Assembly (NCBI GenBank): GCA_014529385.2
Contig: CM043962.1
Coordinates: 149,106,647-149,170,646, forward strand
Length of the DNA stretch: 64,000 bases
Reading direction: 5' to 3'
From: Adiantum capillus-veneris
Lineage: Eukaryota > Streptophyta > Polypodiopsida > Polypodiales > Pteridaceae
Part shown: one piece after another, positions 1 to 10,376 of the stretch
How the letters are laid out: every line of letters starts with the position of its first letter
How positions within the stretch are numbered: the first letter of the stretch is position 1
The notes under the pieces: generated by a model
The model's database searches: none
What the model saw: the letters and a program-made list of their open reading frames with translations, nothing else
What the model was told of the DNA's origin: nothing
Position numbers and translations under genes: made by a program

Positions 1-83
1 TCATGCCTGGATTTGACATATATCTGCTAACTACTCCCATTGCAAAAGCAATGCCAGGATGTGTATCAATCATACCATACATC
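1..83 (-). pseudogene. Old Copia pol, 3' part (RT/RNase H linker), split by Copia-1
   Basis: On the minus strand this reads GMIDTHPGIAFAMGVVSRYM, the conserved Copia stretch between reverse transcriptase and RNase H (usual form: TRPDIAHAVGVVSRF). It is the continuation of the fragment at 5264-5733. With one copy of the 5-bp duplication ACATC removed, the frame runs through VGSLMYGM across both pieces. The element therefore predates Copia-1. It continues off the left edge of the window. Confidence 0.8.
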
Positions 84-309
84 TGTTGGAATTAGGGTTG
101 CAGAGAAACACACACAGCTTGGAGAAGGCGAAGGAAGCTCAAGGCACACAATAGAGAGTATGTTACTTAGTGTGCAATGGAAAGACAGATAGCCCTAGAG
201 TGATGGGCGTATATACAATGCATGGGGAAAAAACCTCCTAAAGAGGGAAAAAATGCCCCGGCGGTCCTAGTGTGTTCACACACATCACTACCACATGTAT
301 ATGGTAACA
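84..309 (-). repeat. Copia-1 3' LTR
   Basis: On the plus strand it begins TGTTGGAATTAGGG and ends GGTAACA. It matches 5034-5258 almost base for base; the clearest difference is CACATCACTAC here against CACACTAGGAC in the other LTR, near the U3 end. It is also related to the LTRs of Copia-2. Confidence 0.95.
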
Positions 310-322
310 AATCCCCCCTGGA
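310..322 (-). other. Copia-1 polypurine tract
   Basis: On the minus strand the bases just before the 3' LTR read CCAGGGGGGATT, a purine run where plus-strand DNA priming is expected. Copia-2 has the equivalent CAGGGGGAATT before its 3' LTR. Confidence 0.8.
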
Positions 323-384
323 GTGATGCGGTGAACGAGAGATGGCACATGAGTAAAGGGAAGTGCCATGCCCTGAGGACATGA

Positions 385-892
385 TCAATCCACAAAGGGG
401 AGTAAGCCCAAAGCTTTGCTGAAAGCTTCAAGCTTCTCACGAGACAATGCCTTTGTGAAAAGATCTGCAAGGTTGTCCTGTGTTGGCACATAATCCAAGC
501 TGATCTCTCCTGCTGAGAGCCTCTCCCTGACATAGTGGTAATGCACCTCAATGTGCTTTGTGCGAGCATGAAAAATTGGGTTCCTCGCAACTGCCAATGC
601 GCTCTGACTGTCAGTGTAGATAGTGTTGGCAGTGTCTTGTCCAACACCCAAATCAGTCATAAGGCGTCTGAGCCATACACTCAACCGTAGCTGTGAAGAC
701 TGCCCTGTACTCAGCCTCACAACTCAAAGTGGCCACAGTAGGTTGCTTCTTGCTCAACCATGATATACATGAACTGCCAAGCATGAAACAAAAACCACTT
801 GTGAACACTCGCATGTCAAAACAACCAGCCCGATCTGAGTCCGAAAAAGCATGTAAGTCTGGCGGCAATGATCCCCCCTTGGGATAAAACAA
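385..892 (-). pseudogene. Copia-1 RNase H domain and pol C-terminus (frameshifted)
   Basis: Two overlapping minus-strand frames together carry a Copia RNase H. 653-892 holds SDSDRAGCFD, GFCFMLGSSCISWLSKKQ and SCEAEYRAV. 385-720 holds YTDSQSALAV, FHARTKHIEVHYH and DNLADLFTKAL, then the pol C-terminus. The acidic residues of SDSD, EAEY and YTDS fit the catalytic site. A frameshift near 660-720 separates the two parts, so this is a remnant. Confidence 0.9.
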
Positions 893-940
893 GCCAAGAT
901 GTAAAGTGCCACTAAGGTAGCAGAAAATCCTCTTGACAGC

Positions 941-2062
941 CTACCAATGCTTACACCGTGGGCTATGCATAAATCTGCTGACCTGTGAGACTGCAAACTG
1001 AATATCCGGCCTCGTGTTGCATACATAAATGAGGCAGCCAACAGCAGTTTGGTAAAGAGTGACATCATCAGGATCGCCAGCATCATGTAGACTCAACTTC
1101 AAACCTGTTTCCATGGGAGTGGCAATAGGTTTGCAATCCTCAAGTCCAAACTTACATAGCAATGTCTCTATGTAACTTTTCTGACACGAGGCAATACCAC
1201 CATCACAATGCTTAAACTGTATACCCAAATAATGATGCAACAGCCCCAAATCTTTCATCTTGAAAGTAGCATTCAAATCAGCCTTAAATTCAGCAATATG
1301 TCTCTCATTTGGTCCAGTGATCAGCAAATCATCAACATAAAGAACCACAATGAGAAGTACATCACCCTCACGCTTTACATACAATGTGCTTTCTGTTGGA
1401 CTGTTACGAAAGCCTTGTTTGATCAAATGAGTGTCAGCTTTCTCATACCAAGCACGAGGAGATTGCTTCAACCCATACAAAGCCTTGTTACATTTGTACA
1501 CTTTGTCCTCTTGTCCTTTTATGACAAAACCGCGAGGCTGCATTACATAAACTTCCTCAAATATGTCACCATTCAAGAAAGCAGTAACAATGTCTGATTG
1601 ATGTACATCCCAACCAAAATGAGCTGCCAATGCACATAGAAAACGCACAGTAGTCATACGACAAGTGGGAGCAAAATTCTCTTCATAATCTATGCCTTTT
1701 TGCTGTGCATAACCCTTTGCAACAAGTCGAGCCTTATGGAGATCGATCTCACCATCCGGCTTGCGTTTCAACTTGTAAACCCACTTCGTACCAATGGCCT
1801 TTTTTCCAGGAGGCAAATCACATAAGGTCCATGTGTCATTCTCTATAAGTGCATCATATTCTGATTGCATGGCAGCCATCCAATTTTCTGAATTTTGTGC
1901 TTCATCAAAAGATAGAGGCTCCTCAACATCATGTAAGCTAGACACAGCCAAAGCATAACAATCTGATGCATAAGATGCATGGCGAGAGCCTGAACGAGTA
2001 CGACTAGACAAAGGTGCATCCAATTTACTGTCACGCAAAGTGTGCACCAGCCATTTTGGCAT
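941..2062 (-). pseudogene. Copia-1 reverse transcriptase (ends at a premature stop)
   Basis: A 373-codon open stretch with the Copia RT order: KWVYKLKRKPDGEI, KARLVAKGYAQQKGIDY, HQSDIVTAFLNGDIFEE (motif A, catalytic Asp present), ALYGLKQSPRAWYE, LYVDDLLITGPN (YVDD box, both Asp present) and MKDLGLLHHYLGIQF. It ends right after FMHSPRCKHW at a TAG where a Gln codon is expected, which cuts it off from RNase H. The catalytic core itself looks undamaged. The lost frame continues in 385-892. Confidence 0.93.
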
Positions 2063-2164
2063 ACCTCTAGCCTACTCATTTTCAGCCCTTTCCTCATCAA
2101 GTACATCATGTACATCTGAATCAGTAATAGGCTGACCTAAAACATTTTCAGAAACCCCCATAGG

Positions 2165-3433
2165 CTATACATTTGCCTCATTGGAACTTACATTCGTATT
2201 TCCACCACTTAAAAAAGGCAACAAAGTGTCATAAATGTCCTGTGAGCTTACATTATTGTCTCTAGTACATGACAGCAAGGGCTGAACAGAATCTTCCACA
2301 AACACTACATCCCGAGAAACCAGAATATGTTTTGTTCGCGGATGATACAACCTGTAACCTTTGCTTTCAGCACTATAACCAACAAAAATACATTTGACAA
2401 CCTTATCATCCAATTTTCTGCGCTGCACTTGTGGCACCAAAGCATATGCCAAACAGCCAAAAACACGCATGTGCTCAATAGAAGATTTTCTATCATGCCA
2501 TGCTTCATATGGAGTAATAGACTGCAAAGCTTTCGTAGGACACCTGTTAAGTACATAAGTGGCACACATAATGGCCTCAAGCCAAAAAGAATGCGGCAAA
2601 GCTTGACTTTTGACCATACATCGTGCCATTTCCGTTAGTAACCTGTTTTTCCTCTCAGCAACACCATTTTGCTGAGGTGTATAAGGCACTATACATTGGT
2701 GTTTTATCCCACGACTAGCCAGAAATGCATTAAATTCATGAGACATATACTCCCCCCATCGATCGGAACGGAGGGTGGCCATAGTACATTTCGAGACATT
2801 TTCAGCCATAGCTAGAAATTGTTTGAAGCACATAAAAACTTCGGACTTCGCTTTAAGCGGAAATACCCATGCATGCCTGGAGTAATCATCAATGAAAGTC
2901 ATGAAGTACAGGTAATTTCCGAAGGACGGAGTTTGCATGGGCCCACAAACATCACTATGCACAAGCTGCAACCTGCATGTGGCCCGAACTGAGCCATCCT
3001 TTGGAAATTTAGAACGCTGCATCTTACCCAAAATATAGCCTTCACAAACATGTTTGACAGGTGCTTCAAGAGGTGGCAAAGAAGCAACCATATCAGATTT
3101 CTGCAAATGCAGCAAACTGGCAAATTTCAGATGACCAAAACGTGCATGCCAAAGTTTTGCATCTGAAATAGCCCTTGAATCTGCAATAGCATTTGCAAAA
3201 TTTTGTCCACACTTGTCATACAAATTGAGCTTATACAGCCCACGGCACAAAAGACCAGATGCAACAATTTCATCACCAAAACTGAGATCATGAACTGTAC
3301 ATCTGTCATCCACAAATTTGACTACAAGTCCAAGTCTAGCAAGTGCAGATACAGACAAGAGATTCTTTTTTATCCCAGGTACATAAAGTGCATCAGCAAG
3401 TGTGAAGGAACTGCCATTAGCAGCAGTGAGCAC
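2165..3433 (-). pseudogene. Copia-1 integrase region, 422 codons
   Basis: The frame starts in the protease-integrase linker (FTLADALYVPGIKKNLLSVS), passes the zinc-binding pre-integrase (WHARFGHLKF...HVCEGYILG) and the catalytic core (HSDVCGPM, FIDDYSRHAWVF, LRSDRWGEY, PQQNGVAERKNR), and ends in the conserved VFGCLAYAL and VGYSAESKGYRLY stretch. Two key positions look damaged: the second Cys of the CxxC pair is Tyr (CEGY; Copia-2 keeps CEDC), and SDRGGEY has become SDRWGEY. The catalytic Asp and Glu are still visible. Confidence 0.93.
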
Positions 3434-4080
3434 AATCTTTCCAACTCCCTGAACTGGATAAGAGGCATTGTTGGCACAAGTGACTGAATTCCCATGAGGG
3501 ACAGACTAGAGAGAGGTAAACAATTCACGATGTGAGGTAATGTGCTTTGTAGCACCACTGTCGAAATACCACACATGTGAATTTGCAGCAAAACTGACAA
3601 GCATGCATAATGGACAGCAGGATTGTAAGTGCACTCTGCGCTAAACGCCCATTCTGCATCAACATCAGCATTACAATCTCCTTTCACAGAAGAGTCAACA
3701 ATGGTTGCATTTGTAGTGGAACCAGCATTTGCAATGGAACCACCCTCTTTCTTCTTAGCCTCTTTGGCCTTCAACTTAGGACACGACTTGATCAAGTGAT
3801 AATTGGCTTTACAATAATGGCAACGCATCCTCTTTTTGCCCTTATCACCAGAATTACCATACGAAGTACTGCCAACAGAAGCATTAGGAACAAAATTTTT
3901 GCCACTCGCAACATAACCATAAGAAGTGGCTGCATTACTCTTACCACCCTTTCTTTGAGAAGCAATAAAAGCCTGTTCAACTGCACGTTGCCTAGTCCTG
4001 TTTTTTCTAGAAAGTGACTCTTGCAACAGCAATGTGCATAATGCATCAAACTTGACAACTTCAGGATTTCCTTGGGTCAT
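3370..4080 (-). pseudogene. Copia-1 gag C-terminus with zinc knuckle, and protease
   Basis: It contains the CCHC knuckle CHYCKANYHLIKSC (CX2CX4HX4C), followed by a lysine-rich stretch. The protease active site (WYFDSGATKHIT) is read near 3530-3565 in a different frame from the knuckle, so a frameshift lies between them. Copia-2 has the same layout but has lost the catalytic Asp there. Confidence 0.85.
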
Positions 4081-4137
4081 CAGTCTCTAAGTACTAGCAA
4101 AAGTCTGGTAGGAATCTGGTAAGGCATCAAGAACATT

Positions 4138-4671
4138 CTACACAAGGAAACTGTCTGAAATGACTTCACCTGCAGAAATAAGCTGCTCATTGATATCCTT
4201 GACACTAGCAAGGAAAGTGTCCATATCATCTTCCTCATGCATAATCTTCGACTTCAGCTCTTTATGCAACAAAGAAATTTTAGCCTCATTGCAGCTTGCA
4301 TAAAGACCTGCTAAAATATCCCAAGCCTGTTTTGCAGATTTTGCTGAACGGATGTGAGGAACAATGGTACGCTTCACAGACAACGCAATCAATGCATGAG
4401 CCTGCACATCCTTAACATCCCAACGAGCTTGTTCTGTCGTAGGCAAAACAACTCTAACAGTTGTAATCCTTGCAGCAAGACCTGCAACATCCTCAACATC
4501 GCCTACATCCTCAGAACCAGGACGTACATCAATGCCCTGCACAATGTTCCAGACACCCTTTGACACAAGAACATGTTGCATCATATAAGCCCACATAGGG
4601 TAGTTGTCCCCATCCAACCTTTCCTCAGCAGCAAACATCTTGAACACATCTGTGTTGTTGTTGTCAGCCAT
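4138..4671 (-). pseudogene. Copia-1 gag N-terminal domain
   Basis: I start it at the ATG at 4671 (MADNNNTDVFKMFAAEERLD). The open frame runs 20 codons further upstream, but those residues belong to the leader. Features are DGDNYPMWAYMMQHVLVSKGVW, then SAKQAWDILAGLYAS and LHKELKSKIMHEEDDMDTFL, the pattern of Copia-type gag (UBN2 family). It ends at a stop near 4138, and the next gag piece follows in 3370-4080. Confidence 0.9.
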
Positions 4672-5019
4672 GGTAAATGCTGCACCTGATGTGAAAACTG
4701 CCCGAAAATAGGAGAAACGGAGCGGGAACAACCTATGCTATATAGCACAAACCGTGGAAGACTATAAGGCACTTGTTATGCAGAAAATGGCACTGAAAGA
4801 AATTCTGCACAAAATGACGAAATAGCCTGTGCAGTACAGCCTGTAGTGGAAACAGAGGCCGAAATGAGTCCAAATCAAAATTCTGAGCAGACCAAGCTCT
4901 TCGAGCTTGCCCAAAATATTTTTCGACTTACGAACGCTTGCCAAAGCTCACTGAAATCGGAGAAAGTGAGCAGGCGTGTGCTGGAGCAGCTAGCGACTAA
5001 GCCCGGGAGGACGTGACCT

Positions 5020-5033
5020 GCTCTGATACTAAT
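5020..5033 (-). other. Copia-1 primer-binding site (tRNA-iMet type)
   Basis: On the minus strand the bases after the 5' LTR are ATTAGTATCAGAGC, one change away from the TTGGTATCAGAGC that pairs with initiator tRNA-Met. Copia-2 has ATTGGTATCACAGC at the same place. Confidence 0.85.
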
Positions 5034-5258
5034 TGTTGGAATTAGGATTGCAGAGAAACACACACAGCTTGGAGAAGACGAAGGAAGCTCAAGGCACACA
5101 ATAGAGAGTATGTTACTTAGTGTGCAATGGAAAGACAGATAGCCCTAGAGTGATGGGCGTATATACAATGCACGGGGGAAAAAACCTCCTAAAGAGGGAA
5201 AAAATGCCCCGGCGGTCCTAGTGTGTTCACACACTAGGACCACATGTATATGGTAACA
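5034..5258 (-). repeat. Copia-1 5' LTR
   Basis: Starts TGTTGGAATTAGG and ends GGTAACA on the plus strand. It is followed directly by the duplication ACATC at 5259-5263. It matches 84-309 closely. Confidence 0.95.
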
Positions 5259-5263
5259 ACATC

Positions 5264-5733
5264 AAACTCCCAACTACAAATGAATAAGGCACTTTGGCCA
5301 TTTCAGTCTTTTCCTCTTTACACTTCAGGAAATCCTTTTTAGAAAAGTTCACATATGGAGGCAATGGAGTACTCAATGCCTTCCCCTCTCCATATTGAAA
5401 TGCTTGAGCACTTTATCAATGTACTGAGGCTGAGACAAAAATACCAACTTCTTGCATGTGTCTCGCTTAGTATGCATGCCAAGGATATGTCTCATTTCTC
5501 CCATTTCTTTCATTTCAAAGTTTGCATGTAACTCTAACTTCAAGGCTGAAATCTCATCACTGGTTTTCCATGTCAATTAACATATCATCCACATAAAGGA
5601 CCAAAATCTGAAAACTACCAACTTTAGCTTGCTTACTGTAGAGGCAATGGTCCATATCTCTCCTTTTGTAGCCTTGAGAGAGCATAAATGAGCAGAATTT
5701 ATGATACCACTCCCTTGATGATTGTTTTAGCAT
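5264..5733 (-). pseudogene. Old Copia reverse transcriptase fragment, host of Copia-1
   Basis: Minus-strand reading gives QSSREWYHKFCSFML, LVLYVDDMLI (YVDD box, about 5585-5615) and, in 5373-5576, LHANFEMKEMGEMRHILGMH and FLSQPQYIDKVLKHFNM, all standard Copia RT motifs. It is broken by frameshifts between the YVDD and MKEMG parts. It stops at about 5730, where the sequence changes into the chromovirus LTR fragment. Its downstream part is 1-83. It is a different Copia family from Copia-1. Confidence 0.85.
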
Positions 5734-6412
5734 AGTTTAGTAATTAGCATGGGAGAAAAGATGAGCATGCATTGAAGCTTGGATCTTGGTTGGATTTGCA
5801 TCACAAAGCCAAGAGTTGTTGGTGTAGACCTCCTTCAACAAGCTTGGAGTAGGTAATGAGCTTTCCATTAGAGCTTGAGAAGGAGAGAGAGAGTCTTCTT
5901 GCTTCACACATGAGATTGTGTGAGAGTGTGTGTGATAATGCCTTACCAAAATCAGTCCCCCTCTCTCTCTTGGTCGACCTCTCTTGTAAATTACTCATGC
6001 TGGCACCCCATTGGACCCTGCAAAGGTTAGCCAATGAAAATGGAGAAGCATAAGTGATATCCTTTTGACATGTATCCCCTTTACCCTTTTGTGAGAGCTT
6101 TAGGTAGTTAAATAATTTAACTAAACTCTCATTGGAACTCTTTGTCTCCTGGCCAATAGGAATCAGGCAAGCCATTGGGTTGTTGAATGCTCATTGGACC
6201 CCTTGGGAGACTGTCCAATAGTCTTCTAGAGAGCTTCATTCTTATTGGTTCTTTTATTGTGTGTTTTTAAATTAAATACTAGATTTACTCTAGCCTAATT
6301 CTCATTGATCCACCTCTATGGCCATCCAATAGGATATGAGTACACCTTGGGGGCAACTGGGCTAGGGAGCTGATATGTGTCTACTATGCCTTTTGTGTAA
6401 AGGGGCTTGCAT

Positions 6413-6452
<40 letters not shown>

Positions 6453-6829
6453 CTCTATCATCCCCTACTAAAAGGGCTCGCCCCCTCTTATGCAGGGATC
6501 TAGGAAGACTTTTTTGTACACTTACAAAGCATCCAATATCCCTAAGGTTTGACCATTGGACTTTACATTGAAAATTGGAACCTTAGCATTTTGGAAGTCT
6601 TAATGGGCTGAACCTTAGGGTCTTTAAATCCCATTGCTGCACATTGCTCTTTTGCAGATGGCCCCCCCTTTGGATCCCTATTTTCCCTCCTTTGGATTCT
6701 TACTATGGCCGGTCTGCCAGCTTAACCAATATTCTAGCTTTTTCTCCCCTGGTACTTCCCCATATTAAATGATCAATTTAACAAGAGAAAATCATTTAGG
6801 AGAAGTAGATATTAGTTATTATGACACAA
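5727..6829 (-). repeat. Truncated LTR of the chromovirus family (copy C)
   Basis: From TTTAGCATAGTTTAGTAATT onward this follows the LTR at 17331-18886 from about 17876 to its end: CTTGGTTGGATTTGCAT, GAGTTGTTGGTGTAG, a TG microsatellite, then AGATATTAGTTATTATGACA. About 545 bp of the other end is missing, and no matching second LTR or target duplication is visible. It is diverged from the other three copies. Confidence 0.8.
6414..6451. repeat. (TG)n microsatellite inside LTR copy C
   Basis: About 19 TG units. The same LTR position is very short at about 18046-18060 and much longer at 25566-25638. Confidence 0.95.
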
Positions 6830-6833
6830 AGTG

Positions 6834-7774
6834 TCAGGACATCGGCAAGGCCGGACTAGACAAGGGCAGGGCCAGGCTAGGCAGTGTGGAAAGGGAGTCC
6901 AACTAGGGCAAAGGGCCAAGGGCTATGCTATATAGGGGGTGGTTGGGTGGTGGACTCCTAGGTTCTAGTTCCCCTTGTCTAACATTGTTATGAAGAGCAA
7001 GGTTCCTTTTTTGGGAAAGGCACAACCGTGGAGGAGGGAAGCCGCACAATTGTGCACGCTTTTTTGCATGTCGGGGTCAAGGGGACGTGGAGCATCCCTC
7101 ATGTGAGGAGGATGACAAGGCAAACAGGCTGTGGGCAACCCCCTTGCAAGGAGGAGCCACCGAGGCGGACCTGCACCAAAACCGCCACTCGCGGGCTCTA
7201 CGACTGCACGCCGGGCAGGGGAGGGTTTTGCGTCACTAGGCCGGATCCCCTACCTCAACACAGAGGCGGCCATGGTGATGGTGCTTACACGCGCGTTGCT
7301 CTGAGCGGCCATAGCCGACTATGTGATGGTTTTTTCCCACTTACGGGCGCCCAACCCCCTTGGGGGTTAGTGGCCACACCCAAAAATTAACCATAAGGGG
7401 CGGTACCCATAGTAGGGTACCCCACCCCCTTACTCCACGTGAGGATTCGGCAAGGCCGGAGATGTGCGGCATAGCAACGACGAGGCCGGCACAAACTTTG
7501 AGCCAAATTCTCTGCGCATTACGCAGAAACTCAGAGATTTAAAGAACACCATTTCGACGGGAGTTCAACTACAATTATTTGGTAAAATCAATTAACGCTT
7601 TCAAGTCTAATTGATTCGGCTATTTGTGGAATTCCATAAACGGCGGACAATTCGAATCACTCTCCACCGGGATACTATCGATTTTGACGGAATTAGCAAG
7701 GCTAATTACACTTTGTGAGTGCTCTCAATATCAGGTATTTTTTCTGACTAATCCTTGCACCGCACTGTGTCGCC
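6834..7774 (+). mobile_element. Probable LTR/leader of a Gypsy element
   Basis: A GC-rich stretch between the LTR fragment on its left and a gag reading frame on its right. It starts TGTCAGGACATCGG, repeats the phrase GGCAAGGCCGG (about 6844 and 7449), and has a TATA-like CTATATAGG near 6928. I could not find a second LTR or a clear primer-binding site, so the LTR/leader boundary is not defined. The open frames within it look accidental. Confidence 0.4.
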
Positions 7775-8960
7775 ATGGATTCGGATATCAATATGACATT
7801 CGATTTTGAGTAAAGTACGTCTAATCCTGCCAATGATGGCCCGTGGTCGGATCCTCTCAAGGAGAGTACCCGCGACGCTACGGCAGGTGATGATACTTAC
7901 GAATTGCTCGATATTCAAGAATTTCGTATACTTCAGACAAGCATGACAGTCATGGATGAAAATTTTAAAGCTTTAAATGAAAATGTTACTAAACTCTCCA
8001 CATTAGTAATTCATTAAGGCACCAGCAATCCAAGAGTTCTGCTGACACGCAAATGCATGAGCACGTTGCTACACAAGGGCAAGGCACTTCTAATCTAGGG
8101 CAAGGTCCAAATGCTGATATGTTGCATACTCTCACTGTAAAAGAGGTGGATGAATTGTTGAAAAACACCAAACCACCGATTTTTAAGGGAGAAGACCGAG
8201 ACCGCAATAAGGATGCAGTGAATATCTTTCTCAGCAAGTGGGATAAAATTCACGCCTTACAGCGTACTCCGGACGCAGTCACAGCTCTGCAAACAAGCTT
8301 AACTCTGGAAGGCAAGGCCTACAAATGGTGGATGTCTCTCAAGGAGAAGAACATCATACCACAGAGTTGGGTAGCTTTTGAAGTCATGTTTAGCAAAGAA
8401 TTTTTGCCTACAAATGAGGCAGATCAGAATTGGACGGCTTGGGACACATGTTCCATGCGCCAATACCCATCACTACTTGAATATATCTCTCACTATCGAG
8501 ATGTTATCCTCAAGTTGGAAGGCTTAGATACCTTTCAGCAAGTATGGAGGTTCAAACGAGGTCTAACACCCGAGCTTAAGAAGTATGTCAAGACCCAAGA
8601 CCCTAAAACACTCGAAGAAGCCATAGTGAAATCACATATTCATGATGATCCAGAGGAAAAGAAAACACATAATAGTCACGTGCTTGCTAATACACATAGT
8701 AATACATGCACTCAGTATGGGCACAATAAAAAAAAAAATTATAGTTACCAATTCGGATGCATTTAAAAAACCCAAGGGGTCCAGGGGTCCTCTCTCTCCA
8801 AAGGACTTTGATAAAGCCAAGAAAAAAAAAATTATGTTGTCAATGTTTAGGAAGAGTTCATGGCAAAAAGGATTGTCCCAAGGGGAAATCTGCTGCTCAG
8901 GGCAAGGAGAAAGCAGTGCACATGGTGCAGCTGCTGCCTCTTGAGTCTTCCTCACGATTC
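7775..8960 (+). pseudogene. Gypsy gag (retrotrans_gag) with zinc knuckle, broken
   Basis: A likely ATG at 7775 (MDSDINMTFDFE) is followed by an early stop at 7811. The frame resumes to a coiled-coil-like stretch ending near 8016, then 8053-8766 holds the gag core: PPIFKGEDRDRNKDAVNIFLSKW, SLTLEGKAYKWWMSL, WVAFEVMFSKEFLP and LEYISHYRDVILKLEGLD. A frameshift at the A run near 8730-8760 moves the zinc knuckle (CQCLGRVHGKKDC with a preceding Cys, CX2CX4HX4C, about 8836-8878) into another frame. Gag of this type forms the particle that carries the element RNA. The fragment is non-autonomous. Confidence 0.85.
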
Positions 8961-8994
8961 TCTACAGTGGAAGTAACACACACCGAGGTGGTGC

Positions 8995-9600
8995 ATGAAT
9001 GCTATCTCACAGCTTCCATATGGAAACCAACCTTTGGTAGATGATGGTGCTACTCACAATTTCATCAATTACGGATTGGTGAAACAACTCAAATTGCCTC
9101 AAACTCCGAGTACCCACCGCTACAAGGTAGCAATGATGAATGGACATGATACCGAAATCTGGGATACTCAATGCCGAGCTGTTCTGTTGGAAGTACAAGG
9201 GTACTCCACATGCTTGGATTTTCAGGTTATGAACATGCAAAGGGGAGATGTGGTTCTTTGTAGGGAGTGGTTGCATAGCTTAGGACCATCACTGAAGCGT
9301 AGCTATGAGCACAACAGCTTGATGTTTGAATCCCATGGCACACATGTTACCTTCATCACCACTGATTTGTACCACTGAGCTTATGCAACTCGTTTCTGAT
9401 AATGAAATAGATTAGGTTTTCTTGTGTTACTCACTATCTCATTTTTTTTCTAACATTGAATCTGTTGAACATTCCTCAACGCCGCATGCTTCTCTCTCAT
9501 CTGCTCCACCAATTGCTAATTCTAGCAAGCAAACATTGCTAGTCAATTATAGAAATAAGCTGCGACCACTTTGCAACAACCCTGCGTAAGTGTTGTTAGA
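8995..9600 (+). pseudogene. Gypsy protease (retropepsin-like) fragment and linker
   Basis: The frame 8995-9378 contains LVDDGATHNFINYGLVKQL, which fits the aspartic-protease site of Ty3/Gypsy elements (usual form DSGATHNFI). The first Asp is kept and Ser is replaced by Asp. It continues with VAMMNGHDTEIWDTQC and VMNMQRGDVVLCREWLHSLG, matching the typical GxDVVLGxxWL. After a stop at 9376, a frame up to about 9600 looks like the protease-RT linker. No reverse transcriptase follows, so the element is truncated here. Confidence 0.8.
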
Positions 9601-9716
9601 ACTTGTAGCCTATGTCAGCAAGATTGCGAGCGACCAAGTGTCCATGTGCACAAGATAGCATTCCTTTGTTGGTGTTCAGACAGAGGGAACGATCCAAGCG
9701 AAAACCCTTCATGTGC

Positions 9717-9717
9717 G

Positions 9718-9812
<95 letters not shown>
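9717..9812. repeat. Compound (CT)n(CA)n microsatellite, copy 1
   Basis: About 26 CT units followed by about 19 CA units, then TACTAAATGG. The same compound tract recurs at 9944-10016 before the same sequence. Confidence 0.97.
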
Positions 9813-9942
9813 TAAATGGCACGGGGTCTTGAATGAAGACACCACCATGGGATGCGATAGCGGACGGCGTGGATCTCGAGAAGAACCGACGGCAAACAAA
9901 AAAAACAGCCACGAGCTCCCTCTCCCCCCGGACTTGAACCCC

Positions 9943-9943
<1 letters not shown>
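9811..9943 (-). repeat. tRNA-derived SINE-like sequence, copy 1 (headless)
   Basis: Matches 10015-10149 essentially base for base from TACTAAATGGCACGG to GGACTTGAACCCCG, then changes directly into a CT tract. The tRNA-like head seen in copy 2 is cut off at that point, so this looks like a tandem duplication of body plus microsatellite. Confidence 0.8.
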
Positions 9944-10013
<70 letters not shown>

Positions 10014-10016
10014 ATA
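9944..10016. repeat. Compound (CT)n(CA)n microsatellite, copy 2
   Basis: About 22 CT units and about 13 CA units, followed by TACTAAATGG as in copy 1. Confidence 0.97.
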
Positions 10017-10185
10017 CTAAATGGCACGGGGTCTTGAATGAAGACACCACCATGGGATGCGATAGCGGACGGCGTGGATCTCGAGAAGAACCGACGGCAA
10101 ACAAAAAAAACAGCCACGAGCTCCCTCTCCCCCCGGACTTGAACCCCGACGAGTACAGCGGTAGCCCAATGCGTTAACCGGACAC
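10015..10185 (-). mobile_element. tRNA-derived SINE, copy 2 (with tRNA-like head)
   Basis: On the minus strand the head reads TCCGGTTAACGCATTGGG, then GCTACCGCTG and GGGGTTCAAGTCCGGG. GGTTCAAGTCC (10135-10145) is one base off the Pol III B box. GGTTAACGC looks like a tRNA D-loop, so a partial A box is plausible. The body (GAGGGAGCTCGTGGC...) and a (TG)(AG) tail follow. No acceptor stem pairs, so this is not a working tRNA gene. Confidence 0.65.
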
Positions 10186-10324
10186 ATGCGCGTGCATTTC
10201 GTTGCAATGTGGGTGTGTTCACATTTACTCTCTGGATGTCCGAGTTTACAAGACTTATCTGAATTTACTTTTTGAAAATTGGACGGCGTCGTGCGTCTCT
10301 GCTTTTGTGTCTGGAGTTCTCCTA

Positions 10325-10376
10325 TGTGGATCCCACGACGGGGCCTTCATTCAAGACCCCATGTTCTTTAGTCCTA
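10325..10376 (+). repeat. SINE-like body fragment, copy 3 (inverted, diverged)
   Basis: TCATTCAAGACCCC within GGATCCCACGAC...CTTTAGTCC parallels the reverse complement of the copy 1/2 body (CATCCCATGGTG...CATTTAGTA). It lies in the opposite orientation to copies 1 and 2 and about 150 bp away. Confidence 0.6.

Larger units (their letters stand above)
84..5258 (-). mobile_element. Copia-1: full-length but decayed Ty1/Copia LTR retrotransposon
   Basis: A complete element on the minus strand: LTRs of 226 and 225 bp (TG...CA ends), a primer-binding site inside the right (5') LTR, a polypurine tract inside the left (3') LTR, and gag, protease, integrase, RT and RNase H in Copia order. The 5-bp target duplication ACATC (79-83 and 5259-5263) is exact. 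Frameshifts and stops break the polyprotein into several pieces, so it cannot act on its own. It belongs to the same family as Copia-2 at 39468-46130, which lies in the opposite orientation. Confidence 0.95.

Noticed and set aside
7028-7542. GC-rich frames of 120 and 60 codons
   Set aside because: No domain and no conserved text. They lie in the presumed LTR/leader of a Gypsy fragment.
10130-10185. A functional tRNA gene on the minus strand
   Set aside because: A B box and D-loop-like text are present but no acceptor stem pairs and the 5' end is unclear, so a SINE head is the better reading.
9571-10222. Open frames made of SLSLSL, THTHTH or REREREK repeats
   Set aside because: They are translations of CT/CA/GA microsatellites, and both strands are open for the same reason. 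The same holds at 24755, 25381-25653, 34119-34617, 49401, 50962-51571, 52743-53171 and 54379.
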